From Clostridiales bacterium 38_11 (GTDB taxonomy: Bacteria > Bacillota > Clostridia > Tissierellales > Dethiosulfatibacteraceae), in the NCBI GenBank assembly GCA_001509345.1, contig LGGM01000007.1, positions 1 through 44,111 of the forward strand: DNA of 44,111 nucleotides, read 5' to 3'. The notes beneath the pieces are model-generated. The model had not been told where the DNA came from and searched no databases. It saw only the letters and a program-made list of their open reading frames with translations. The translations under genes and the position numbers were made by a program. How positions within the stretch are numbered: the stretch's first letter is position 1; each line of letters starts with the position of its first letter. Shown piece after piece: positions 1 through 7,205 of this stretch.

Positions 1-462
1 GGTGTAATCGAAGCCGCCGCAAGAACCGCCTATGAGTGGCTTACCGGTGAAAAGCTGGAAAATGTTGACTTCAAACAATTGAGAGGCCTTGAAGGGATAA
101 GAGAAGCCACGATAAGGGTTGGAGAAATGGATCTGAAAATTGGTATCGCTCATGGTTTGGGCAATGCGAGAAAAATGCTTGAAGATATCCAATCAGGCAA
201 ATCAGCCTATCATGCTATAGAAATCATGGCATGCCCTGGTGGTTGCATTGGTGGCGGTGGACAACCGTATCATCACGGCAATGTGGAAATTATTCAAAAG
301 CGTCAAGATGCCATCTATCGGGAGGATCTCGGAAAGCCAAGAAGAAAATCCCACGAAAACACAGAGGTTATCGCTTTGTATGAGGAATTCCTTGGCGTGC
401 CTTATGGTGATAAGGCACATGATTTGCTGCATACACACTATATAAAGAGAGAAAAAATCTGA
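1..462 (+). CDS. [FeFe]-hydrogenase catalytic subunit, C-terminal part (5' end outside window)
   Basis: This is the last ~153 residues of an iron-only hydrogenase, which makes H2 from protons with reduced ferredoxin and/or NADH. The reading frame is open from base 1, so the gene enters from the left. The diagnostic H-cluster motif MACPGGCIGGGGQP is at about residues 77-90 of the fragment; its cysteines ligate the H-cluster and its [4Fe-4S] part. The following segment (KRQDAIYREDLGKPRRKSHEN, then a Leu-rich end) is the typical small-subunit-like C-terminal tail of this family. Whether it is a monomeric ferredoxin-type enzyme or the HydA subunit of an electron-bifurcating HydABC complex cannot be decided without the upstream genes. 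It ends at a strong bidirectional terminator and is convergent with the rubredoxin gene. Confidence 0.95.
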   Translation, partial: GVIEAAARTAYEWLTGEKLENVDFKQLRGLEGIREATIRVGEMDLKIGIAHGLGNARKMLEDIQSGKSAYHAIEIMACPGGCIGGGGQPYHHGNVEIIQKRQDAIYREDLGKPRRKSHENTEVIALYEEFLGVPYGDKAHDLLHTHYIKREKI

Positions 463-476
463 TTTCAAAAAAACAA

Positions 477-508
477 AATCTGCCTGGTTTCCCAGACAGA
501 TTTTTTTC
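477..508. terminator. Bidirectional rho-independent terminator (hydrogenase / rubredoxin)
   Basis: AATCTGCCTGG, a TTT loop and CCCAGACAGATT form an 11-bp stem with one G-T pair, followed by a T tract on the plus strand and preceded by an A-rich stretch that gives a T-rich tract on the minus strand. It lies between two convergent genes and probably serves both. Confidence 0.9.
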
Positions 509-516
509 TATAACGA

Positions 517-675
517 TTAAACCTTTTGGAAATCTTCTTTTCCAGCTCCACAAAGAGGGCAAACCCAATCCTCCGGTAAATCTTCAAAGCTTATACCCGG
601 ATCAATTCCACCATCCTCATCCCCTACTTCCGGGTCATAAATATAACCACAAGGTATGCATTCCCATTTTTCCAT
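517..675 (-). CDS. Rubredoxin
   Basis: A 52-residue rubredoxin, a one-iron Fe(Cys)4 electron carrier of the cytoplasm. Both metal-binding knuckles are intact: CIPCGY (residues ~6-11) and CPLCG (~39-43), with the usual [12 protein letters not shown] and DLPEDWVCP segments. The start is the ATG at 675, preceded by an AAGGAGG site; the longer open frame upstream has no ribosome site and overlaps the ferredoxin gene. It follows the ferredoxin gene by 25 bp, so the two are probably co-transcribed. In anaerobes rubredoxin commonly serves O2/superoxide/peroxide reduction; the partner is not in the window. Confidence 0.97.
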   Translation of the reverse strand: MEKWECIPCGYIYDPEVGDEDGGIDPGISFEDLPEDWVCPLCGAGKEDFQKV

Positions 676-700
676 TATTCTTTCCTCCTTAATTTTATTG

Positions 701-874
701 CTAGTTTGAAATACAATCAACCGGGCATGCGTCAACACATGCTCCACATTCAATACAAGCATTTTCGTCAATCAATCTTTTTGCATCATCAACCTCTGAT
801 ATGCACGATACCGAACACACATCCTCACATGCTCCACAACCAATGCATTCATCTGCATTTATCTTATATGACAC
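701..874 (-). CDS. 2[4Fe-4S] ferredoxin (GTG start)
   Basis: A 57-residue clostridial-type ferredoxin, the low-potential electron carrier for hydrogenase and AOR-type enzymes. It reads [20 protein letters not shown]... and has two CxxCxxCxxxC clusters, at Cys10/13/16/20 and Cys40/43/46/50, the second followed by Pro as usual. In the first cluster the residue after the last cysteine is Ser rather than the near-universal Pro. Translation must start at a GTG (874), preceded by GGGAGGTG; the nearby upstream ATG is in another frame that stops after four codons. It has its own promoter and leads a two-gene unit with rubredoxin. Confidence 0.93.
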   Translation of the reverse strand: MSYKINADECIGCGACEDVCSVSCISEVDDAKRLIDENACIECGACVDACPVDCISN

Positions 875-915
875 TCATTCTCACCTCCCCATTGATTAAA
901 TCTCTACCCATTATT

Positions 916-943
916 ATTATAACCAAAATAAATAAAATGTAAA
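916..943 (-). promoter_or_regulatory. Sigma-A-type promoter of the ferredoxin-rubredoxin unit
   Basis: Read on the minus strand, TTTACA, a 16-bp spacer and TATAAT precede the GTG start of ferredoxin by about 40 bases. Confidence 0.7.
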
Positions 944-964
944 TCACTAGACCCTATTTTTTGT

Positions 965-1381
965 CTAATAACGCATTTTTTTTGTGATTCTGTCTCTTAA
1001 CTCTTCTTTGGTGATGATACCAGCATCGTATAGCTCTTTATATTGCTGATGATAGTGGTCTTTAGGGTCTATTTTGATAAATTCTTTATCGGCAGGTATC
1101 CTTATGTTTTTAATCTCGTTCAATCCAAAATCCTTGTTGAAACCTTTTTCTCCCAACTGATTTCCTGATTGATTAACAGCTTTTCGATACTGAATGGGCT
1201 GTTTGTTCTTGAATAGAGTTAATACTCTAGAGGCAACAGCGATCACCACAACGATAGCGATAATACTGGAAAATTTCCTCGGAGCACCGCTATATCCTAA
1301 GAATGAAGACAGCACTAAAAACAATATATAGATGATAATGATGGTTCCAAGTAAGGATCCTGATTTTTTATTCTGACTCAC
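965..1381 (-). CDS. Small membrane protein with SHOCT-like C-terminus
   Basis: A 138-residue protein of unknown role. It has two predicted membrane helices, at about residues 9-30 (LLGTIIIIYILFLVLSSFLG) and 37-56 (SSIIAIVVVIAVASRVLTLF), then a charged soluble region. The C-terminal ~30 residues (YKELYDAGIITKEELRDRITKKM) match the short oligomerisation motif called SHOCT. The start is a GTG at 1381 with a well-placed AGGAGG; an in-frame ATG 10 codons upstream overlaps that ribosome site and is rejected. It is transcribed away from the AOR gene and stands alone. Function is not inferred. Confidence 0.75.
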   Translation of the reverse strand: MSQNKKSGSLLGTIIIIYILFLVLSSFLGYSGAPRKFSSIIAIVVVIAVASRVLTLFKNKQPIQYRKAVNQSGNQLGEKGFNKDFGLNEIKNIRIPADKEFIKIDPKDHYHQQYKELYDAGIITKEELRDRITKKMRY

Positions 1382-1477
1382 GCTAAACCTCCTGTAAACA
1401 AATATAGTCATATTATACCATAAGATGGTTAAAAAACTTAAATTATTGTGTTTTTGATGTAATTGATTTTCTAAGCG

Positions 1478-1505
1478 TTTACAAAACCGGAAATTGCTTT
1501 ATAAT
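1478..1505 (+). promoter_or_regulatory. Promoter of the AOR-MoaD unit
   Basis: TTTACA, a 16-bp spacer and TATAAT lie about 38 bases before the AOR start codon, which itself follows a GGGAGG ribosome site. Confidence 0.75.
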
Positions 1506-1543
1506 GAATACTATAAGAAAAATCATATTAAGGGAGGCAAACG

Positions 1544-3394
1544 ATGACTTACGGAATCATGGGAAAAATATTAGAGGTGGATTTGACTTCCAAAGCCATA
1601 GGATATAGAACATCTGACATAACAGTATTCAAAAAATATCTCGGTGGCAGTGGTGTTGCGGCAAAAATCCTAATGGATGAATTCGATTTGGGCGTTGACC
1701 CCCTGTCCCCTGAAAACCCACTGATATTCATGAACGGGTTGTTGACAGGTCTGCCAGTGCCAACGGGTGCAAAAAGCTCTTTCGTCGCCAAAAGTCCTTT
1801 AACCGGGATTTGGAACGAATCCACAGTTGGTGGACATTGGGGTGCCCAGGTGAAAAAATGTGGTCTTGATGGTATGATTATGACAGGAAAATCCGAAACT
1901 CCCGTTTATATATGGATCAATGATGATTGTGTTGAAATAAGAGATGCTAGTGCATTAATGGGTTTGGATGTATTTGAAACCTCAGACAAAGTTAAAGCTA
2001 TGACTGATGCAAAAGCGGTTGTAGCCTGTATAGGACCTGCAGGAGAAAATCTGAGCAAAATAGCCGGTATCATGATTGGCGGCAATGAGACCAGAGCTGC
2101 TGGACGCGGTGGTCTAGGTGCTGTTATGGGCTCAAAAAATATCAAAGCAATCGTTGCTAAGGGAACAAAGTCAGCAAATGTTTACAGTCGTGAATCTCTA
2201 AGGGATTTATTGAAGGATTTTCTACCGATATTGAATGCCAATGCCAAAAGCCTTCACGATTTTGGTACTGCAGGAGGCGTACAAGGTGTGGAAGCAAACG
2301 GCGATTTGCCGATTAAAAACTGGACTCTTGGAGACTGGGCTGAGGGTGCTGAGAAAACCTGTGGTCAGAATATGGATTACCTTGGAATAACCGTATCCCA
2401 TCATGCCTGCTATGCCTGCTCAATCAGATGTGGAAAGGATGCACGTGTTGACATCGGTCCCTATAAGGGGGCTATTGGTCACGGTCCTGAATATGAGACT
2501 TGTGCCGCCTTTGGTGCGAATATACTGAATGATAATATTGAATATCTTGTGGCTGCCAACGATATCTGCAACCGAATGGGACTTGATGTCATCTGTGCCG
2601 GAAACGCCACTGCTATGGCAATGGAGTGCTTTGAACGTGGTGTAATTGACAAGGTCGATACCGAAGGCATTGATCTGACCTGGGGTAATGGACCTTCCAT
2701 ATTGGATTTTTTGCTAAAGCTAGCAAAAAAAGAAGGAATAGGTGCTATCTTTGGAGATGGTGTTAAGGATGCAGGAGACAAACTCGGTGGTCTGGCAAAG
2801 GAATTTGCTATCCATGTCAAGGGGTTGTCAGTCGCTTTCCATGACCCACGTGCCTTCACAAGCATGGCTGTCGGTTATGCCACATCAAACAGAGGTGGTT
2901 GCCATCTTGAAAATCTATCTTATTTCTGCGAATCCGGTGCATTTCCTCCTGGAATATTTGGATTCAATAAACCTTTGTCTAAACATAGTGATGAGAATAA
3001 AGCGGAGTTATCTGTAATCATGCAAAATCTTATGAATGTCTATAATGCATTGGGCTTGTGCAAGTTTCTAATCAGGGGAAAAACCAATCCTGAAACCATA
3101 GCTACATGGATCAATGCCGTTACAGGTTGGGATATGACCGGCGAAGATCTAATGGTCACCGGTGAACGGTTGCACAATATCAAACGCTTATACAACAATT
3201 CCATGGGTATCAGTAGAAAAGATGATCATTTGCCCCCAAGGCTACAATATCATGATAGAAGAACCGGCGCTGCAGCAGGCATACTACCCAACATGACCAA
3301 GCTTCTGACCGAGTATTACAATATTCGTGGCTGGGACAATGAAGGGATACCTACTCCTGAAAGACTCGATTTTCTGGACCTTACAACTATATGA
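1544..3394 (+). CDS. Aldehyde ferredoxin oxidoreductase (AOR) family protein
   Basis: A 616-residue member of the tungsten/molybdenum AOR family, cytoplasmic enzymes that oxidise aldehydes (or related substrates) to acids with ferredoxin as acceptor. The N-terminal AOR domain starts MTYGIMGKILEVDLTS and carries the glycine-rich segments expected for binding the bis-pterin cofactor (KKYLGGSGVAAKIL; GPAGE; RAAGRGGLGAVMGSKN). The [4Fe-4S] ligands are Cys289, Cys292 and Cys296 (CYACSIRC), with the fourth Cys near residue 507 (GLCKF). Length is normal for the family. Fourteen bases downstream is a MoaD/ThiS-like gene. It is a different lineage from the second AOR at 21970-23919. The substrate cannot be told from sequence: simple aldehyde oxidation or carboxylic acid reduction are the defaults. 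Confidence 0.93.
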   Translation: MTYGIMGKILEVDLTSKAIGYRTSDITVFKKYLGGSGVAAKILMDEFDLGVDPLSPENPLIFMNGLLTGLPVPTGAKSSFVAKSPLTGIWNESTVGGHWGAQVKKCGLDGMIMTGKSETPVYIWINDDCVEIRDASALMGLDVFETSDKVKAMTDAKAVVACIGPAGENLSKIAGIMIGGNETRAAGRGGLGAVMGSKNIKAIVAKGTKSANVYSRESLRDLLKDFLPILNANAKSLHDFGTAGGVQGVEANGDLPIKNWTLGDWAEGAEKTCGQNMDYLGITVSHHACYACSIRCGKDARVDIGPYKGAIGHGPEYETCAAFGANILNDNIEYLVAANDICNRMGLDVICAGNATAMAMECFERGVIDKVDTEGIDLTWGNGPSILDFLLKLAKKEGIGAIFGDGVKDAGDKLGGLAKEFAIHVKGLSVAFHDPRAFTSMAVGYATSNRGGCHLENLSYFCESGAFPPGIFGFNKPLSKHSDENKAELSVIMQNLMNVYNALGLCKFLIRGKTNPETIATWINAVTGWDMTGEDLMVTGERLHNIKRLYNNSMGISRKDDHLPPRLQYHDRRTGAAAGILPNMTKLLTEYYNIRGWDNEGIPTPERLDFLDLTTI

Positions 3395-3408
3395 GATGAG
3401 GTGTTATT

Positions 3409-3633
3409 TTGATTACCATAGAATTAAAGGGCCAACTAATATGGTGTGTGGATAAGAAAAAGACCATTCCAATAGAAACCTTTGAGGGCAACCTAAAAGA
3501 TTTGATTATTTTACTCAGGTTACCGGAAAGTGAAATAGGTATGATATTGGTCAATCAAAAAAAAGAACCATTATCCTATTGCGTAAAGGATAATGACCAT
3601 ATTATTATTGTTCCAGTTGTGGGAGGCGGTTAA
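3409..3633 (+). CDS. MoaD/ThiS-like sulfur carrier protein (TTG start)
   Basis: A 74-residue ubiquitin-fold protein ending in VVGGG; the C-terminal Gly-Gly is the site that is adenylated and thiocarboxylated in MoaD/ThiS proteins, which donate sulfur to molybdopterin or thiazole. The core pattern (a strand-rich N-terminus, then LKDLIILLRL and CVKDNDHIIIVPVVGGG) fits. The start is a TTG at 3409 with GAGGTG six bases upstream. It directly follows the AOR gene, so it probably supplies or tunes the pterin cofactor of that enzyme. Its stop codon sits inside the hairpin at 3621-3640. Confidence 0.82.
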   Translation: MITIELKGQLIWCVDKKKTIPIETFEGNLKDLIILLRLPESEIGMILVNQKKEPLSYCVKDNDHIIIVPVVGGG

Positions 3634-3640
3634 GCCTCCC
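3621..3640. terminator. Hairpin between convergent genes
   Basis: GGGAGGC and GCCTCCC form a perfect 7-bp stem around a 6-base loop that contains the MoaD-like stop codon. There is no clean T tract on either strand, so termination is likely but weak. Confidence 0.5.
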
Positions 3641-3643
3641 TCT

Positions 3644-4183
3644 TCACATTTTTGCAGCATTTAAGTATATTTTTTCGATCTCTTCTTTTTTCATCAGTTT
3701 TTCAATCAGTACCGCGATGATGATGATTCCGGGAATATCCACTAGAAGTCTTGTGAATGCGAAAGTTTTTCCAAGGGATGCCATCTCAAACAATAACATT
3801 GGGATTTTTGTCGTTGACCAGGCACCGATGAATATCATTACATTGCTGAATCTAGCACCTTTTTTCATCAAGACGGCTGCGACTGGGAATGCACCATACA
3901 AGGGTCCAGCTGCTGCTGATCCTAAAAAGAAGGCTAACAGAATCCCTTTAAGACCAGCTTTTTCACCCATAAATTGGATCATCATTTCTCTGGGTACCCA
4001 TACATCTAGAAGGCCTAAAAGCAGAAATACCGGAGGCAAAATTGCGAACATCTCGTTGAAGCTATAAGATGTCATTCCGATTGCTCTTAATCCAACTTCT
4101 TTGTTGATTAGATACAAAATGAATGTAACAATAGCTACCAATATGAATAATCTGTATTGTTTTATCAACTGTTTAAACATCAA
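3644..4183 (-). CDS. Permease, C-terminal half-type (DUF318/ArsP_1-like), 179 aa
   Basis: An integral membrane protein of about 5 helices, resembling the DUF318/ArsP_1 (YraQ-like) permeases. Helices are visible at ~13-30, 47-63, 82-108, 116-140 and 145-165. The signature loop [17 protein letters not shown] and the following [19 protein letters not shown] are characteristic. Its start overlaps the stop of the upstream gene (4180-4659) by four bases (ATGA), implying translational coupling. The two short proteins share a parallel motif plan and probably form one transporter as two halves. Substrate unknown; the family includes putative organoarsenical exporters and many uncharacterised members. 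Confidence 0.8.
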   Translation of the reverse strand: MMFKQLIKQYRLFILVAIVTFILYLINKEVGLRAIGMTSYSFNEMFAILPPVFLLLGLLDVWVPREMMIQFMGEKAGLKGILLAFFLGSAAAGPLYGAFPVAAVLMKKGARFSNVMIFIGAWSTTKIPMLLFEMASLGKTFAFTRLLVDIPGIIIIAVLIEKLMKKEEIEKIYLNAAKM

Positions 4184-4659
4184 CTCATCACCGTTCCAAT
4201 CACTAGCGCTACAACTAACGAAAACAAAAACGCAAGCGTATTTCTAATAATAGTCATTTTTTTACCGAAGTATTTAATCTCTATAGGTACTGTCATGATG
4301 CCCACCATCATCAGCGCTGAAACAAATGCACCAATCTGCATATATCCACCACCGTTCTGAAGCACTAATGCAGCAGTTGGAAAAGCAACAAATCCTGGAA
4401 TCAATGTTACAGCACCTACCATTGCAGATATCAGCACGCCAAACCAACCTGATTCATTGCCTACTAATCTGGAAATAGTTTCTGCGTTGAAAAAAGCAAA
4501 TATGAGCCCTACCATTGTAACGATACCCAGCATTTGTGGCAAAATATTTAAAAATGATTTCCATCCTTTCTTGATTGCCATTTTTGTTTTTTTCCTGTCT
4601 TTAAAAAAAGAAACCCCTAAAAGTCCTAAACTAAGACCATACATCAGATAAGCATTCAT
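4180..4659 (-). CDS. Permease, N-terminal half-type (DUF318/ArsP_1-like), 159 aa
   Basis: A membrane protein starting [19 protein letters not shown], with helices near 2-17, 34-52, 60-85, 95-115 and 135-157. Its motif [17 protein letters not shown] parallels [13 protein letters not shown] of the downstream partner, as expected for two halves of a duplicated permease. The start chosen is the ATG at 4659, 11 bases after GAGGGG; a possible promoter (TTACAA, 19-bp spacer, TATAAT at 4700-4730) lies just upstream. The frame stays open for another ~190 codons upstream (to 5232), but that part is a glycosidase remnant (see 4660-5232), so a longer fusion protein is possible but unlikely to be the native product. 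Confidence 0.78.
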   Translation of the reverse strand: MNAYLMYGLSLGLLGVSFFKDRKKTKMAIKKGWKSFLNILPQMLGIVTMVGLIFAFFNAETISRLVGNESGWFGVLISAMVGAVTLIPGFVAFPTAALVLQNGGGYMQIGAFVSALMMVGIMTVPIEIKYFGKKMTIIRNTLAFLFSLVVALVIGTVMS

Positions 4660-5232
4660 TTTTACTTCAACCCCTCTAATAAATCTATTTAGCATCCTAA
4701 TTATAACAGATAATAAAATATGGTTTGTAATCTCAGTTACCAACAAGGGTTTTTTTAAAGACCTTAAAATTTCAAATACACCGGAAAAAACTTTACCATT
4801 TCTAATTTTCAAAATGCCTTCAATCATTCCCAATGATACAATATGTCCACCCATCATGGCAATTGTTTTTAGAGGTGACTCATATACGAAATGCCACATC
4901 ATTCTATAGGATGGATCAGACTCATCTTTGATACCAATATGCTTTTTTAGACCTCTTTGAAGCAAAAATCCTATTAGCTTCTCAATCACAGTTTCTTGAA
5001 TATCCTCCAAAGATGAGTTTAATGAATAAGGTTTTGTGTATTGAGGTTGATATACAGGTAAATTTCTGCCACAAAGAGGTAATCTCTTGATATTTGCTCC
5101 AGGAACAAGCAAAACAGAAACTCCTTCTTGTAGACATTCCTCTCCCAAAGCCTGACCTATTTCAAACATCAATTCCCTATCCCATGAACAGGCTGTTGAA
5201 GCTGTGGTAGGAAAACAAGTTGCAGGTATGGT
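4660..5232 (-). pseudogene. Glycoside hydrolase family 3 remnant with large internal deletion, read-through into permease
   Basis: The frame after a stop at 5233-5235 reads [18 protein letters not shown], then GQALGEEC and [15 protein letters not shown]: the N-terminal catalytic-domain signature of GH3 beta-glucosidases (family pattern CFPTA..ASSWD.., GEE, PGVNIKR.PLCGRN). Immediately after CGRN the sequence jumps to [17 protein letters not shown]...[24 protein letters not shown], which I recognise from memory as resembling the extreme C-terminal helical tail of some Firmicutes GH3 proteins. About 550-650 residues, including the nucleophile region, are missing. There is no start codon or ribosome site of its own before the signature. 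The frame runs on without a stop into the permease gene. The GH3 N-terminal assignment is firm; the C-terminal assignment is less so. Confidence 0.8.
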
Positions 5233-5339
5233 TCAGCAAAAGAAAATGGCAATAAAATCAGACCTACCAAAGCGTAAAGCCCTAACCACATAAAATAGAG
5301 TCCCACAACTGTTAATAAAACACTTAATGTCTTCTTCAT
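5169..5339 (-). CDS. Short chimeric membrane ORF (56 aa)
   Basis: Starts [20 protein letters not shown] with an AAGGA ribosome site five bases before the ATG. The first ~33 residues look like two membrane segments of a genuine small membrane protein or the start of a larger one. After FSFAEP the sequence is the GH3 remnant read in the wrong frame, so the ORF is probably a gene start joined by deletion to the GH3 debris. It lies just after the 2H phosphoesterase gene. Expression or function is not supported beyond the ribosome site. Confidence 0.4.
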   Translation of the reverse strand: MKKTLSVLLTVVGLYFMWLGLYALVGLILLPFSFAEPYLQLVFLPQLQQPVHGIGN

Positions 5340-5372
5340 TAAAATCCTTCATCTTGTCTGTTGATTCAACGG

Positions 5373-6003
5373 TTAAAGCAGCCCCATTTCCAAGATTGTA
5401 TTGAAAGGATAGAACTCCACAAGGGCAACCCTTTCAACCGTTACCTCCATTGTTTCAAAATCTCTGCTTAGTATTTCCATTCCTTTGATATGCATATCAA
5501 TCTCATTGTTTAGAATCATAGTACAGTGAGGTACCCATATTTTGGGTTTGTAATGACCCCAATAAAACTTTCGAATTCCTTGTTTTTTTATTTCACTATA
5601 AAGAGTGCTCTGAATGCTCAATAATCTCACTGACGGCTTGGGACACAGAAAAGTAACTCTCTCTTCACCGGGAAATACGCCAATACTGTTGAATATCAGT
5701 TCAAATTTTTTGACGCCACTGAAGATTGAGTGAACAACATCTTTCAATTTTTTGATATCTTCCATTTCAGAATAATAAACCGCTAAAGATATGTGGGGCC
5801 GTCCACCCTTCAGGTGCATAAAGTCACCACCGCCATGATCATATAACAGTTTCCAATAGTTTCTGATTTTTTCCTCGCTGTCCTTATCAAAAAGAATTAT
5901 CCAGGGACTCTACAGTGCTTATCTCCCACTTATAGAAGTGGGAGTCTTAGCACTGTTAGTCATCGGATACATTCATTATAACATCAATGGAAAGGATTTT
6001 CAT
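5373..6003 (-). pseudogene. 2H phosphoesterase (2'-5' RNA ligase-like) gene interrupted by a 68-bp element
   Basis: The C-terminal 148 codons (5373-5819) encode a 2H phosphoesterase-like domain with both histidine motifs, HISLAV (from PHISLAV) and HCTMIL (from PHCTMIL); such proteins act on cyclic phosphates or 2'-5' linkages of nucleic acids. The homologous frame continues upstream as ILFDKDSEEKIRNYWKLLYDHGGGDF with no start codon, then meets stops inside the repeat at 5898-5969. Removing the repeat with one copy of the flanking TA restores one frame, ATG AAT GTA ATT CTT TTT GAT, and a further in-frame ATG exists at 6003. The gene was therefore intact before insertion. A shortened protein from the internal ATG at 5819 would still hold both His motifs. 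Confidence 0.8.
5898..5969. mobile_element. 68-bp palindromic miniature element, copy 1 (TA-flanked)
   Basis: TA, 68 bp beginning TCCAGGGACTCTACAGTGC and ending CACTGTTAGTCATCGGA, then TA. The element is nearly one long imperfect hairpin whose core is CCCACTT-ATAG-AAGTGGG, with outer arms CAGTGC/GCACTG and TATCC/GGATA. A second copy at 25415-25486 is identical at 65 of 68 positions and sits in the same orientation, also between TA and TA. No transposase gene is present. It could be a Tc1/mariner/IS630-type MITE (TA duplication) or an IS200/IS605-derived palindromic element with the TA belonging to one end; the restored frame is the same under both. Confidence 0.85.
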
Positions 6004-6025
6004 TTGATTAATCTTAAATATTGGA

Positions 6026-7204
6026 TCAACAATCTTCTGCTTCTGTCGCAACGAAATTGTTTTTCTTTAATATACCAATAGCATGGGCTAGATTTTTTTC
6101 ACTGACTAGAATGATAGGTCCGGTGCATCCCATGCCACTCTCAGCGTATACCGCTTTCTGCCAAAGCACTTGAACAGCGGATTCCAGATCCATAATATCA
6201 ATTCCTGATATTTGTCCGGTAACCACTTCTTTAACAGGCATTGTAATCTGTTTTTCTGATTTCACAGTCTCTTTGGTGAGATCATTGATAATATTTTCCA
6301 AGCCTGCATCTCTTGCTTTTTTAAATTCTTCTTTAGTCTTAACTGTTAATCCACCTTTAACCAGTTTTGCCGCATATCTTATGGCATTGGTAACTACTGG
6401 CACACCTGAAGCCCTTGACAGGATCAGGATTATTTTGTCGTAGTTTTCACCGATACCAGGTCCGTAGCCATCACCTGATGATTCATAATTGCCACCAGTA
6501 GTAAATGACGAAAGCATCTTCATCATGAGATTGCCGGTCAGCGTATCGGTCACCATGACATCAGAAGACCCAGACAGCAGATCGTTTCCTCTCATGACGC
6601 AGCCACCTTCAGCTCTAGCTGATTCGCCAAAATTGATCTTATAGCCATTCGCACTAAGTTTTTTAAGGGCTGACTCCACCTGTCTGCTGCCATCAAGATT
6701 GAGAATACCCACTGATGGGTTCTCTATGCCCATTGCCTTGGCAGTGATAATGCCATACAGTGTATTTTTAATCATTGCTTCCACTCGATTGGTAGAGGCT
6801 GTCCCGGTTGTGGTTGCCAAATAGATATCTCTTCCCAATCCGGGTGTGATGGCTTTGCCAACTGTTGCAACGCCAATTGGAAAAGTGTAATGCATGGTGA
6901 TACAGGCGTCAATCTCGTCTGTTTCAAGTAGCTCTTCCATTTTTCTATGCATATCATCTTCCGTATAGGACTCAGCAATCTCCAAGGCAGTATCCACTTT
7001 GGGCCCAATAAGAACAACTTTTAAGTCTTTGTTTTCCTTTTGCGCCTTCTCAGCACCCTTGATGACATTCTCGACACCGTGCTCACTGCCGAGTGTTGTG
7101 ATTCCAATCCTTGATTGGCTGCCGAATTGTCCGGAATCGATGGCTTCTCCAATTTCAAGAAAGATCTCACCTATCATGTTTTTAGTTTCTTTCAACTTAT
7201 CCAT
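6026..7204 (-). CDS. grdD: Glycine reductase complex component C, alpha subunit GrdD
   Basis: A 392-residue PlsX-like protein that, with GrdC, accepts the carboxymethyl group from protein A and releases acetyl phosphate. The phosphotransacetylase/PlsX-like fold is indicated by ITTLGSEHGVENVIKGAE near the start, LGRDIYLATTTGTASTNR and the glycine-rich TGGNYESSGDGYGPG (~237-250). Cysteines conserved in GrdD are placed at 101 (DACITMHYTFP) and 360 (ESGMGCTGPI). The ATG at 7204 follows GGAGGC; an upstream in-frame codon would overlap grdC and lacks a ribosome site. It is the last grd gene and starts just after the grdC stop. No clear terminator follows. Confidence 0.96.
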   Translation of the reverse strand: MDKLKETKNMIGEIFLEIGEAIDSGQFGSQSRIGITTLGSEHGVENVIKGAEKAQKENKDLKVVLIGPKVDTALEIAESYTEDDMHRKMEELLETDEIDACITMHYTFPIGVATVGKAITPGLGRDIYLATTTGTASTNRVEAMIKNTLYGIITAKAMGIENPSVGILNLDGSRQVESALKKLSANGYKINFGESARAEGGCVMRGNDLLSGSSDVMVTDTLTGNLMMKMLSSFTTGGNYESSGDGYGPGIGENYDKIILILSRASGVPVVTNAIRYAAKLVKGGLTVKTKEEFKKARDAGLENIINDLTKETVKSEKQITMPVKEVVTGQISGIDIMDLESAVQVLWQKAVYAESGMGCTGPIILVSEKNLAHAIGILKKNNFVATEAEDC

Positions 7205-7205
7205 C

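Noticed and set aside
517-771. Longer rubredoxin with a 32-residue N-terminal extension
   Set aside because: The extension is the ferredoxin gene read in another frame; a strong ribosome site precedes the internal ATG at 675.
5898-5969. CRISPR repeat or tRNA-like structure at the repeated palindrome
   Set aside because: Only two distant copies, no regular spacers, no tRNA features, and TA flanks point to an insertion element.
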